DNA of 7,679 bases from Spirochaetota bacterium (GTDB lineage Bacteria; Spirochaetota; JAGLSM01), in contig JAGLSM010000088.1 of NCBI GenBank assembly GCA_023135745.1, forward strand, positions 1 to 7,679, given 5' to 3'. Position 1 is the stretch's first letter. The number at the start of each line of letters is the position of its first letter. Below the pieces are notes generated by a model. That model was not told where the DNA came from. It saw nothing but the letters and a program-made list of their open reading frames with translations, and did no database searches. Positions 1 to 6,049 of this stretch are shown in pieces. The position numbers and the translations under genes were made by a program.

Positions 1-61
1 TAAGTGTTTGGGACAGTAGTGAATGAACCTTAACTGTATTTCCTGTTTCAGCTTTCTTCAT
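1..61 (-). CDS. 5' end of an FKBP/SlyD-like peptidyl-prolyl isomerase gene, cut by the window edge and possibly disrupted
   Basis: On the minus strand an ATG at 61-59 is preceded by AGGAGA (72-67) at normal spacing. The frame reads MKKAETGNTVKVH followed by SLLSQTL, and stays open to the window edge. The first 13 residues match the usual opening of short FKBP-type prolyl cis-trans isomerases, cytoplasmic folding catalysts in which 'VKVHYTG' is typical. The next residues should be Tyr-Thr-Gly, but the frame instead gives Ser-Leu-Leu-Ser. From about position 22 down to 1 the sequence no longer fits the family in any frame I tried. This could be a real divergent gene, a frameshift, or an insertion junction just inside the gene. 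Only 20 codons are visible, so the family call rests on the N-terminal match alone. The gene is divergent from the operon at 547. Confidence 0.4.
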   Translation of the reverse strand, partial: MKKAETGNTVKVHSLLSQTL

Positions 62-213
62 TTATATCTCCTGATTTATTAATTTTACCTTAAAACAACC
101 TACTAATTAATAATCAATTATTCAAACTCTATTTTTATATATGGGACTTAACTATGTGTCTACTATTAATGGGGTCAGTCCATCTCTTCCTAATTTGTTT
201 ATAGAACACAGAT

Positions 214-383
214 ATTGCGGATGCGGCGGATCTACACAGATCTTTTTTTTAAATATTTCGGAAACACCATATGCAATTCCTTATCTTTAAATTTCCTTTG
301 TAATAGAGCTTGAAAACAAAATCTGCGAATGCTTCGACTACCGCTCAACATAAAAATCCGCTCCAATCAGCTAAATCCGCATT
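214..383. repeat. Degenerate inverted repeat built of GCGGAT words
   Basis: The left arm begins ATTGCGGAT (214-222) with another GCGGAT at 226-231 and runs into a T tract. The right arm carries ATCCGC at 356-361, ATCAGC at 366-371 and ATCCGCATT at 375-383, spaced about 9-10 bases, so on the minus strand it reads AATGCGGAT with further GCGGAT words and then a T tract. The two arms are the same kind of sequence in opposite orientation around a core of about 100 bases. A related ATCTGC lies at 321-326. I read this as remains of a small dispersed intergenic repeat; the match between arms is imperfect. Confidence 0.35.
228..250 (+). other. Weak hairpin followed by eight T residues
   Basis: GATCT (229-233) pairs with AGATC (238-242) around a 4-base ACAC loop, and T243-T250 follow. 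The shape is that of a weak intrinsic terminator on the plus strand. No plus-strand gene is visible upstream, and the hairpin lies inside the repeat-like region, so it may be part of that element rather than a functional terminator. Confidence 0.25.
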
Positions 384-460
384 CCTATCCTACTTTTCAA
401 GGCAGCTTAATAAAATAATAGTAAAAACAATGCCGTTTTATTAGATTTGCCAATATCAAT

Positions 461-478
461 TTCCTGATTTTTCAGGAA
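461..478 (+). other. Perfect 7-bp hairpin upstream of the S55 operon
   Basis: TTCCTGA (461-467) pairs exactly with TCAGGAA (472-478) around a TTTT loop. It ends 68 bases before the ATG at 547 and is not followed by a T tract, so it does not look like a terminator. It could be a leader hairpin or a small palindromic protein-binding site; the sequence does not decide. Confidence 0.35.
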
Positions 479-546
479 GATGGCTTATCCACTTGTTCAT
501 TTTGAGCCTTTGGATCATCATTAAAGACTTCATCCAGGAGCAGTAA

Positions 547-2358
547 ATGCGCTCATTTTTTTTAAAAAATTCAAATAAAATCCTTCTAATCCTGATAATC
601 CACGCTGTACTTATCATAAACACTCCGGTTTCAGGAATAGTAAAAAACAATATCCCTTTGATGCATGCGAAAGATATCAGGCGGGGAATGAAGGGGTACG
701 GACTCACTGTCTTTCAAGGGAACAAAATTGAAAAATTCTCGGTTGATATCCTTGGTGTTCTGACTAAGACCGGTCCCGGATCCAACCTGATACTCGCCAA
801 GATAAGCGGAGGGCCCATTAAGCATACCGGTGTAATAGCCGGAATGAGCGGTTCTCCTGTATACATCAATGGAAAACTCATAGGCGCCATAGCCTATACA
901 TGGGGATTTACAAAGACCCCAATCGCAGGAATAACACCAATTTCTGAAATGCTCGATGTCTTTAAATTTAAAAAAGCAAAAAAGCCCCCGAAATTTAAAA
1001 TCAGGCACACTGAAAAAACCAAACTTCACGGCAAAAAAATCAGCTATAACAACAGTTCATTCAGACCGGTCAAGACTCCGATTATATTTTCCGGAATGAA
1101 TCCCGCAGTTTTTTCCATACTATCCGGCTCTTTCAGGGATCAGGGCTTCATGCCTGTTATAGGCGGCGGAGCTTCCAGGCGCCTTGTAAATTCAAAAAGC
1201 TACGACAAGTTATATCCCGGATCCGCTATAGGAGTACAGCTGGTAAGCGGCGACATGAATATAACAGGAATAGGCACAGTAACCTATGTCAACAGAGACA
1301 AAATCCTCGCCTTCGGTCATCCAATGATGATGCGCGGAAACGCTTCATTTCCAATGACTTCGGCTTATATCCATACCATTATGCCCAGCATGAAGCTTTC
1401 TTTTAAACTTGGTTCCCCCGTTAAAAAAATCGGATCCATTTACCAGGATAGAAAGACGGCTATAGCAGGAAGTTACAATATCAAACCAAAGGTTCTCCCC
1501 GCGGCAATTACATTTTCACATAATAATAGAACAAAGACATACAATTACAGCATAATCAGAGACGATCTCTTGTTCGCTAAACTGTTTGCTTCTGTTATTC
1601 TCAATACGCTTGTCAGCAAGAGTTCTTCACAGGGCCGACTTTCATACAATATTGATTATGAGTTTAACATCCGGGAAACAAAAACAGGCAGGATACACAA
1701 GGTAAGGGTTAAAGACTCATTTGCGACATTCATGTCTTTACAGGGTTATTACAATGCAGTGATTAAAATATTAAAACCTCTACAGTCGCTTCTATTTAAT
1801 AATTATAAGAAAGTAGAATTAAAAAACATAAAAGTTTCAATCAAAGCTGTCCCGGATATCAGAGCTGTACAAATAACAGCATTAAAAACAGACGTAAAAA
1901 AAGTCCGTCCGGGAGATATTGTAAAACTGAGGGTCAAACTCAAACCATATCAGGGTAAGCCATTCTGGAAAACCCTGTCAATAAGGGTTCCAAAAAACGC
2001 GTTAAACGCCAAGATATTCTTTGTAGTATCAAGCGCCGGTCACGAAAGATACTACGATAAAATCATCGCTCCGGCAAAGTACCAGGCAGCATCTCTAAAA
2101 AACCAGATAGAAATACTAAATACGGATAGAAACTCAAGCGATCTTGTTGTATGGTCAGAACTGTATCAGCATGGACTGATCATCAACGGGCAGAAACTGC
2201 CGAATATCCCCTCGTCTGTTTTCAAGCTTTTCGCTAAAAGTTCAATCGACAAAATAGGTTTCCTGAATGCCCATCTCAGGAAAGTATTTCACAGCAACTA
2301 TTTTATTTACGGACTGAAATTCATATTTCTGGAAATGGATCATTCAAATTATAAATAA
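547..2358 (+). CDS. Exported SpoIVB-like S55-family serine peptidase homologue, permuted order (603 aa)
   Basis: Start ATG 547 is set by AGGAG at 536-540. Residues 1-30 form a signal peptide (basic start, hydrophobic LLILIIHAVLII, cleavage near VSG30), so the protein should act outside the cytoplasmic membrane. Residues about 42-138 contain RRGMKGYGLTVFQG and then GMSGSP (99-104), the S55 nucleophile motif, with Ser101 the likely catalytic residue, followed by YINGKLIGAIAY. A Lys-rich linker (about 141-165) leads to a second block with GIGTVTY (241-247) and LAFGHPM (254-260), where His258 is the likely catalytic His. Residues about 430-500 look like an Ig-type beta domain. In SpoIVB the His segment precedes the Ser segment; here the order is reversed. 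SpoIVB itself is a sporulation signalling protease, but nothing here indicates sporulation, and the substrate is unknown. The acidic triad member is not identified. It is first in an operon with a secreted propeller protein. Confidence 0.8.
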   Translation: MRSFFLKNSNKILLILIIHAVLIINTPVSGIVKNNIPLMHAKDIRRGMKGYGLTVFQGNKIEKFSVDILGVLTKTGPGSNLILAKISGGPIKHTGVIAGMSGSPVYINGKLIGAIAYTWGFTKTPIAGITPISEMLDVFKFKKAKKPPKFKIRHTEKTKLHGKKISYNNSSFRPVKTPIIFSGMNPAVFSILSGSFRDQGFMPVIGGGASRRLVNSKSYDKLYPGSAIGVQLVSGDMNITGIGTVTYVNRDKILAFGHPMMMRGNASFPMTSAYIHTIMPSMKLSFKLGSPVKKIGSIYQDRKTAIAGSYNIKPKVLPAAITFSHNNRTKTYNYSIIRDDLLFAKLFASVILNTLVSKSSSQGRLSYNIDYEFNIRETKTGRIHKVRVKDSFATFMSLQGYYNAVIKILKPLQSLLFNNYKKVELKNIKVSIKAVPDIRAVQITALKTDVKKVRPGDIVKLRVKLKPYQGKPFWKTLSIRVPKNALNAKIFFVVSSAGHERYYDKIIAPAKYQAASLKNQIEILNTDRNSSDLVVWSELYQHGLIINGQKLPNIPSSVFKLFAKSSIDKIGFLNAHLRKVFHSNYFIYGLKFIFLEMDHSNYK

Positions 2359-2373
2359 TGAGGAAGAACGAAC

Positions 2374-4542
2374 ATGAAGAAAATCAGCATACTTATCGTT
2401 TTATTTATTTTAAGCACTCCGCTTCTCGGTGTTTCCACATCGTTCTGGACTGACAACTCAATACAGGATTTCGAAAAAGGAAAACTCGACGGATTATCTA
2501 TCAATGAAAACGGGCAGCTTTACCTTGCCCCTAAAAGCACCACCTTGCTAAAAAAAGATGACCTTTTTATTTGGGACATTGTCAAGTTAAAAGATGGAAG
2601 CATCTTTACTGCAACCGGGATAAATGGAAAAATATACAAAATAAACAAAAACGGTGAATCCGGCTTGTTTAAAAAACTCGAAGCAATGTCCGTAACAGCC
2701 CTTGCGGTTTCCAAAAATAATAAACTCTATGCCGCGACATCACCCAACGGCAAACTAATCCGCATGGATACAGCAAAGGGGAACTCAAATAAAACAGTAG
2801 AAATAACCCGATTCAAAGAAACCTATATTTGGGACATGCAATTCGATAATAATGGGACACTCTATGTAGTTACCGGAAATCCCGCCCGCTTGTACAGTGT
2901 TAATGTAAATAACGGGGCAAAAAAATTAATATTTTCAGCCGTGAATGAATCACATTTTCTTAGTCTGGGCATAAATTCCGCGGGATCTGTGTACTTCGGC
3001 AGCGCCCCCAACGGAAGACTGTATAAAATGTCCTATAAAAGCAAAAAAGTAAAGATACATTACGATACTTACGAAAACGAAATATCATGTATTCACATTG
3101 ATAAAAAAGGAATTGTCTACTTTGGAACAGCAACGCAATACCGTAAATACCCCGGCAAAAATTTTAAATTTAAAGACAGCTTTACATTTAAAGAAAAAGA
3201 TACCGAAGTAAAAAAAACGCTGAAAAAAATAAAAAAGAAAAAAAAGCCTCTTAAGAACTCTGTTTACAAACTGAATCTTGATGACAAAATTGAAAAAATA
3301 TTCACAATGAGCGGTATCTCAATTTTCTCCCTGGTTACGGACAAAAACAAAAACCTCTACATAGGCACAGGAGATAAGGGAGTAATATATAAATTAGACA
3401 GAAAAAATACCGTTTCAAGACTCACCAGATTTCATGAAAACCAGATTCTCAGACTAATAATAGATAAAGGAAGCCTCTATGTCGGGACAGGTAACGACGG
3501 CTCCGTTTTTAAGATGGATCTTCAGGCAAAGACTAAAGGCGTTTACACATCACAGGTTATTGACTGCTTCACCAAATCCATTTGGGGTTCAATCTCATGG
3601 ATAGGAACCCGTCCCGCAAACACAAAAATTTCCATCTACACAAGAACAGGCAACACAGATGCTCCAGACAAATCCTGGAGTAAATGGGAAGGCCCTTTTA
3701 CTGTGAAATCCGGTGACAAAATCAAGAGTCCATCCGCAAGATATATTCAATACCGCATTATTTTTTCAAGCAGCCGTCTTGGTAATACTCCAATGATTCA
3801 ATCCGTTTCAATTCCTTTTTTGAAAAAAAACAGACCTCCGAGAATAAAGAGTATACTTCTTACTTCATACTCGTCTCTGTACAAACCAGCCTTTTCCAAA
3901 CCTTCAAAGCTGAAATTAAAACCGGGTCAGATGAAAATAACATGGTTTTCCGCTGATGATGACAACGACTCTCTGATATATTCCGTTTACTTTAAATTCA
4001 AAAATGACAGCACATGGTATCTGTTGAGAAATCGATTCTATAAAAACACCCTCATATTTAATACATCTCTTTTACCTAATTCACGATATACCTTTAAGAT
4101 TACAGCATCCGATCTTCCGTCAAATACAGACTTAACTTATAAAACCGGCAGTAAGGAAAGCCGGTCATTTCTTGTAGATCATTCAGAACCATTAATTAAA
4201 AACTTAAAGGTAAAACATAGCGGTAATAAAATAATCATCTCAGGCATTACAAAAGATGAGTGGTCAATAATAACCAAACTAAAATATACCCTGAATGTTA
4301 AGCAATGGAGAAACATCAATCCAATTGATGATGTATACGATTCAAAAACTGAAAAATTCAGAATTGTAATCGATAAAAAAGCAAACCCGTTTTTAGTCAA
4401 CGGTAAAAATATCATGATAATCAGAGCACAGGATAAGTTTGCGAACTGGATTACAGAAAAAGTTGTATTTAATGTTAAATTAAATACAACTGACAGGGGT
4501 TTTATAAACAACAATCTGTATTTTAGAAAACACCGTAACTAA
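2374..4542 (+). CDS. Exported seven-repeat beta-propeller protein with C-terminal Ig/FN3-like domains (722 aa)
   Basis: AGGAAG at 2361-2366 precedes the ATG, 15 bases after the upstream stop. Residues 1 to about 22 are a signal peptide (MKKISILIVLFILSTPLLG). Seven repeats of the form hydrophobic strand, DxxG, LYxGT, NGxxYKxD start near residues 66, 107, 152, 195, 237, 317 and 358, enough for one seven-bladed propeller of the NHL/WD40/PQQ-like type. Blade 5 is followed by a strongly basic insertion (about 261-293). Residues about 395-480 form a beta-rich module (SWSKWEGP, ARYIQYRI). Residues about 485-600 resemble fibronectin type III (NRPPRI, KITWFSADDDND, SRYTFKITASD). Residues about 605-700 resemble a bacterial Ig-like domain ending IIRAQDKFANW. 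I see no catalytic signature. Such architectures usually bind proteins or glycans, so it may be a binding partner of the co-transcribed S55 protein; that pairing is inferred from position only. Confidence 0.75.
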   Translation: MKKISILIVLFILSTPLLGVSTSFWTDNSIQDFEKGKLDGLSINENGQLYLAPKSTTLLKKDDLFIWDIVKLKDGSIFTATGINGKIYKINKNGESGLFKKLEAMSVTALAVSKNNKLYAATSPNGKLIRMDTAKGNSNKTVEITRFKETYIWDMQFDNNGTLYVVTGNPARLYSVNVNNGAKKLIFSAVNESHFLSLGINSAGSVYFGSAPNGRLYKMSYKSKKVKIHYDTYENEISCIHIDKKGIVYFGTATQYRKYPGKNFKFKDSFTFKEKDTEVKKTLKKIKKKKKPLKNSVYKLNLDDKIEKIFTMSGISIFSLVTDKNKNLYIGTGDKGVIYKLDRKNTVSRLTRFHENQILRLIIDKGSLYVGTGNDGSVFKMDLQAKTKGVYTSQVIDCFTKSIWGSISWIGTRPANTKISIYTRTGNTDAPDKSWSKWEGPFTVKSGDKIKSPSARYIQYRIIFSSSRLGNTPMIQSVSIPFLKKNRPPRIKSILLTSYSSLYKPAFSKPSKLKLKPGQMKITWFSADDDNDSLIYSVYFKFKNDSTWYLLRNRFYKNTLIFNTSLLPNSRYTFKITASDLPSNTDLTYKTGSKESRSFLVDHSEPLIKNLKVKHSGNKIIISGITKDEWSIITKLKYTLNVKQWRNINPIDDVYDSKTEKFRIVIDKKANPFLVNGKNIMIIRAQDKFANWITEKVVFNVKLNTTDRGFINNNLYFRKHRN

Positions 4543-4552
4543 GGAGTTATAA

Positions 4553-5500
4553 ATGAGTGATAACAAGATAAATAAAGTAGTAATAATCGGATCAGGCCCG
4601 GCAGGACTCACCGCCGGAATATATGCTTCGAGATCAGGATTATCCCCGCTAATTATCGAGGGAATGGAATCCGGAGGCCAGCTCATGACAACAAATGATG
4701 TTGAAAATTTCCCCGGATTTCCTGACGGTATAACCGGTCCTGAACTTATATCCAATATGAGAAAACAGGCCGAGAAATTCGGGACTAAGTTTGTTTCCGG
4801 CGATGTCACAAGCATTAACCTTGAAAAACGCCCCTTCACTATTGAAATTGCCGATGAAAAGATCCTTACAAAAACACTTATAATTGCGACAGGAGCAAAG
4901 GCCAGGTATCCGGAAATTGATTCTGTTAAAAAAATGATAGGCAGAGGTGTTTCAGCCTGTGCTACATGTGACGGATTTTTCTTCAGAGACAAAACAATAT
5001 TTGTTATAGGCGGCGGAGACTCCGCAATGGAAGAAGCCATGTTTCTCACCCAGTTTGGAAAGACAGTCAATGTTGTACACCGCCGTGATGAACTTAGAGC
5101 ATCCAAAATCATGCAGGATTTGGCAAGATCAAATAAAAAAATAAAATTCTTTTACAGCCACACCGTCTCTGAAGTTCTGGGTGAAGAAGAAGGCAAAGTC
5201 ACAGGAATAAAGCTCAAGGATCTTAAAACCAATGAAGAGACAGACTATCAGGCTGATGGAATATTCTTTGCTATAGGACATGATCCAAATATTTCATTCC
5301 TCAATAGACAGCTTGAAGTAAACGGCATGAATTACCTTGTGAGTAAACCTGACCTGACCGCGACAGCAGTGGAAGGCCTATACGCAGCAGGTGATGTCAG
5401 CGACCATTTTTACCAGCAGGCAATAACAGCGGCGGCAGAAGGCTGCAAGGCGGCAATAGAAGCGGAAAAATTTCTTCTTGAAAGAAACGAAGTAAATTAA
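4553..5500 (+). CDS. trxB: Thioredoxin reductase (NADPH, FAD) (315 aa)
   Basis: This cytoplasmic flavoenzyme moves electrons from NADPH through FAD and a redox disulfide to thioredoxin. The FAD-binding GSGPAG is at 13-18. The redox-active pair is CATC (Cys136, Cys139), followed by DGFF. The NADPH-binding GGGDSA is at 153-158. HRRDELRAS (176-184) carries the arginines that normally contact the NADPH 2'-phosphate. The C-terminal FAD motif YAAGDV is at 277-282. Length and domain order are those of the low-molecular-weight bacterial enzyme, with no missing key residue. AAGGAG (4541-4546) overlaps the stop of the preceding gene and fixes the ATG, so trxB is translated as the last gene of the S55-propeller operon. 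No thioredoxin gene is in view. A reducing enzyme co-transcribed with two exported proteins may be incidental or may reflect thiol supply to the envelope; that is speculation. Confidence 0.96.
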   Translation: MSDNKINKVVIIGSGPAGLTAGIYASRSGLSPLIIEGMESGGQLMTTNDVENFPGFPDGITGPELISNMRKQAEKFGTKFVSGDVTSINLEKRPFTIEIADEKILTKTLIIATGAKARYPEIDSVKKMIGRGVSACATCDGFFFRDKTIFVIGGGDSAMEEAMFLTQFGKTVNVVHRRDELRASKIMQDLARSNKKIKFFYSHTVSEVLGEEEGKVTGIKLKDLKTNEETDYQADGIFFAIGHDPNISFLNRQLEVNGMNYLVSKPDLTATAVEGLYAAGDVSDHFYQQAITAAAEGCKAAIEAEKFLLERNEVN

Positions 5501-5527
5501 AACAGACCTTTACCTAACCCCCTTATT

Positions 5528-5552
5528 CCCCCTTCCCTTGAATGGAAGGGGG
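5528..5552. repeat. Left arm hairpin of the MITE-like element
   Basis: CCCCCTTCC (5528-5536) pairs with GGAAGGGGG (5544-5552) around a 7-base loop CTTGAAT, and two flanking T-A pairs extend the stem to 11 bp. It begins about 27 bases after the trxB stop. The stem is strong but no T run follows, so it is annotated as a repeat rather than a terminator. It could stabilise the 3' end of the operon mRNA. Confidence 0.6.
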
Positions 5553-5583
5553 AAACAGACACCTTTAGTATATACATCCGTTC

Positions 5584-5608
5584 AATACAAATTTCTGTAT
5601 TTTTTTTT
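5584..5608 (+). terminator. Candidate intrinsic terminator of the S55-propeller-trxB operon
   Basis: AATACA (5584-5589) pairs with TGTATT (5596-5601) around a 6-base loop AATTTC, and the T run continues to 5608. The T tract is good but the stem is short and has a single G-C pair, so efficiency may be modest. It lies 84 bases past the trxB stop and inside the MITE-like element, so the present terminator may have been brought by, or interrupted from its gene by, that element. Confidence 0.5.
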
Positions 5609-5616
5609 AAGACTGA

Positions 5617-5772
5617 CTAAAAGTTACTTTTAATCTCTTTACTGCTTGATTTTACAATTAAGAGATCTTTTAAAACAAGGATTCCATCTCTTAAATTATG
5701 ATATTCAATTCTGCTGTTATGGATTTCTCCATCAATCTTGACAATAAGTTCCAAAGAAATGTTCGAAATCAA
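5617..5772 (-). pseudogene. Small minus-strand open frame, possible gene remnant inside the MITE-like element
   Basis: On the minus strand a frame opens after a TGA at 5778-5776 and runs to a TAG at 5619-5617, giving about 51 residues if it starts at the TTG at 5772-5770. It contains stretches such as LELIVKIDGEIHNSRIEYH and DGILVLKDLLIVKSSSKEI, a believable alternation of hydrophobic and charged residues suggesting beta strands. There is no ATG and no clear ribosome site, because the right hairpin arm ends just upstream. It may be the C-terminal remnant of a gene truncated by the repeat arm, or a chance open frame. I recognise no family. DNA encoding it includes an inverted repeat, TTAAGAGAT (5658-5666) with ATCTCTTAA (5686-5694). 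Confidence 0.25.
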
Positions 5773-5857
5773 TTTTCAACGTTCCCCTTCCCTTTGAGGG
5801 AAGGGATAGGGTTAGGTTAGAAATCACCCCTTCTAACTACGATAAAAAATTCATTTT

Positions 5858-5886
5858 TTGCTTGACAAATATTTAACAAATATACA
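5858..5886 (+). promoter_or_regulatory. Candidate sigma-70-type promoter for the nuoE-nuoF operon
   Basis: TTGCTT (5858-5863), a 17-base spacer and TATACA (5881-5886) form a plausible -35/-10 pair with transcription starting near 5893. The -35 is weak (3 of 6). The nearby TTGACA at 5862-5867 is a perfect -35 word but has only 13 bases to TATACA, so it more likely belongs to the operator palindrome. A second weak possibility nearer the gene is TTGTAA (5996-6001) with TAAATA (6019-6024). Starting at 5893 would give an untranslated leader of about 157 bases. Confidence 0.45.
5862..5879. promoter_or_regulatory. Rex-like operator O1
   Basis: TTGACAAATATTTAACAA matches the known Rex pattern TTGTTAA-N4-TTAACAA at all but two of the fixed positions (A and C at positions 4 and 5). 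The central AAATATTT is a perfect palindrome. Rex is a repressor that leaves DNA when NADH rises. The site sits between the proposed -35 and -10, where binding would block RNA polymerase, and the operon encodes NADH-oxidising subunits, a typical Rex target. The assignment is by pattern and context; no rex gene is in the window. Confidence 0.6.
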
Positions 5887-5902
5887 AATTTGAGTCGTGA
5901 GA

Positions 5903-5920
5903 TTGACAAATATTTAACTA
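5903..5920. promoter_or_regulatory. Rex-like operator O2
   Basis: TTGACAAATATTTAACTA repeats the first 16 bases of O1 exactly (TTGACAAATATTTAAC), 41 bases downstream, with one further mismatch at position 17. Relative to the proposed start it lies at about +10 to +28. A spacing of 41 bases is about four helical turns, so two bound dimers would face the same side of the DNA. The exact shared departure from consensus in both copies suggests a species-specific operator form or a local duplication. Confidence 0.55.
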
Positions 5921-5926
5921 TCTCGC

Positions 5927-5947
5927 CCTCTTTTTTTCTTTAAGAGG
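5927..5947 (+). other. Leader hairpin upstream of nuoE
   Basis: CCTCTT (5927-5932) pairs with AAGAGG (5942-5947) around a 9-base loop made mostly of T. It would lie in the 5' untranslated leader if transcription starts near 5893. No T tract follows, so it is not an obvious terminator. The rest of the leader to 6038 is AT-rich with no recognised riboswitch. Confidence 0.3.
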
Positions 5948-6049
5948 CCCAAATTAAATGGGAATAAATTTAAATTTTATTAATTTTCAGGTTGATTGTA
6001 AAATTACCGTCATAATTCTAAATACCAAGATACATTAAAAGGAGTCCAT

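Larger units (their letters stand above)
62..546. other. Intergenic region with decayed repeat material, no convincing gene
   Basis: These 485 bases separate the divergent gene at 1-61 from the operon starting at 547. The longest credible minus-strand frame is about 38 codons (ATG near 352, stop near 237), lacks a good ribosome site and resembles no family I know, so I do not call it. The stretch contains GCGGAT/ATCCGC words (annotated separately), a TGGGGTCAGTCC word at 169-180 of a kind often found at edges of small insertion elements, and a hairpin at 461-478. I see no -35/-10 pair that convincingly explains transcription of the 547 operon. A TAAAAT at 411-416 is a possible -10 but has no good -35. 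Confidence 0.5.
5512..5817. mobile_element. MITE-like element with inverted ends and C/G-rich hairpin arms (306 bp)
   Basis: ACCTAACCC at 5512-5520 is the exact reverse complement of GGGTTAGGT at 5809-5817. Inside each end lies a hairpin of the same family in opposite orientation. On the left, TTCCCCCTTCC (5526-5536) pairs with GGAAGGGGGAA (5544-5554) over 11 bp. On the right, CCCTTCCC (5785-5792) pairs with GGGAAGGG (5798-5805) over 8 bp. The arms share the order ACCTAACCC, TAT, CCCTTCCCT, GGAAGGGG. There is no transposase, so if mobile it is non-autonomous. No target-site duplication is obvious. The alternative is two independently placed palindromic intergenic repeats in head-to-head orientation flanking older sequence. 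Confidence 0.55.

Noticed and set aside
237..352. Small minus-strand frame of about 38 codons in the first intergenic region
   Set aside because: There is no ribosome site and no recognisable family; the frame overlaps the GCGGAT repeat arms and is likely chance.
631..1029. Minus-strand open frame of about 132 codons inside the S55 gene
   Set aside because: It overlaps the conserved signal peptide-to-GMSGSP region of the plus-strand gene and shows no protein-like motif.
547..2358. Sporulation protease SpoIVB, implying a spore-former
   Set aside because: The permuted motif order, the C-terminal extension and the absence of a PDZ-like domain or sporulation neighbours argue against a SpoIVB orthologue.
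4480..5112. Long minus-strand open frame of about 210 codons opposite trxB
   Set aside because: It lies almost entirely over a clear trxB, has no family signature and no proper ribosome site; it is a codon-usage shadow.
5526..5554. Strong hairpin after trxB as an intrinsic terminator
   Set aside because: The stem is long and rich in G-C pairs but no T run follows; the same motif recurs inverted at 5785-5805, so it is better explained as a repeat arm.
5862..5918. Two exact 16-base repeats as a minimal CRISPR array
   Set aside because: Only two short AT-rich copies are present, near-palindromic, placed at a promoter, with no cas genes; an operator pair explains them.
5903..5931. TTGACA of the second repeat as the -35 of the nuoE promoter
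   Set aside because: No acceptable -10 lies 16-18 bases downstream; that stretch is C/T-rich.
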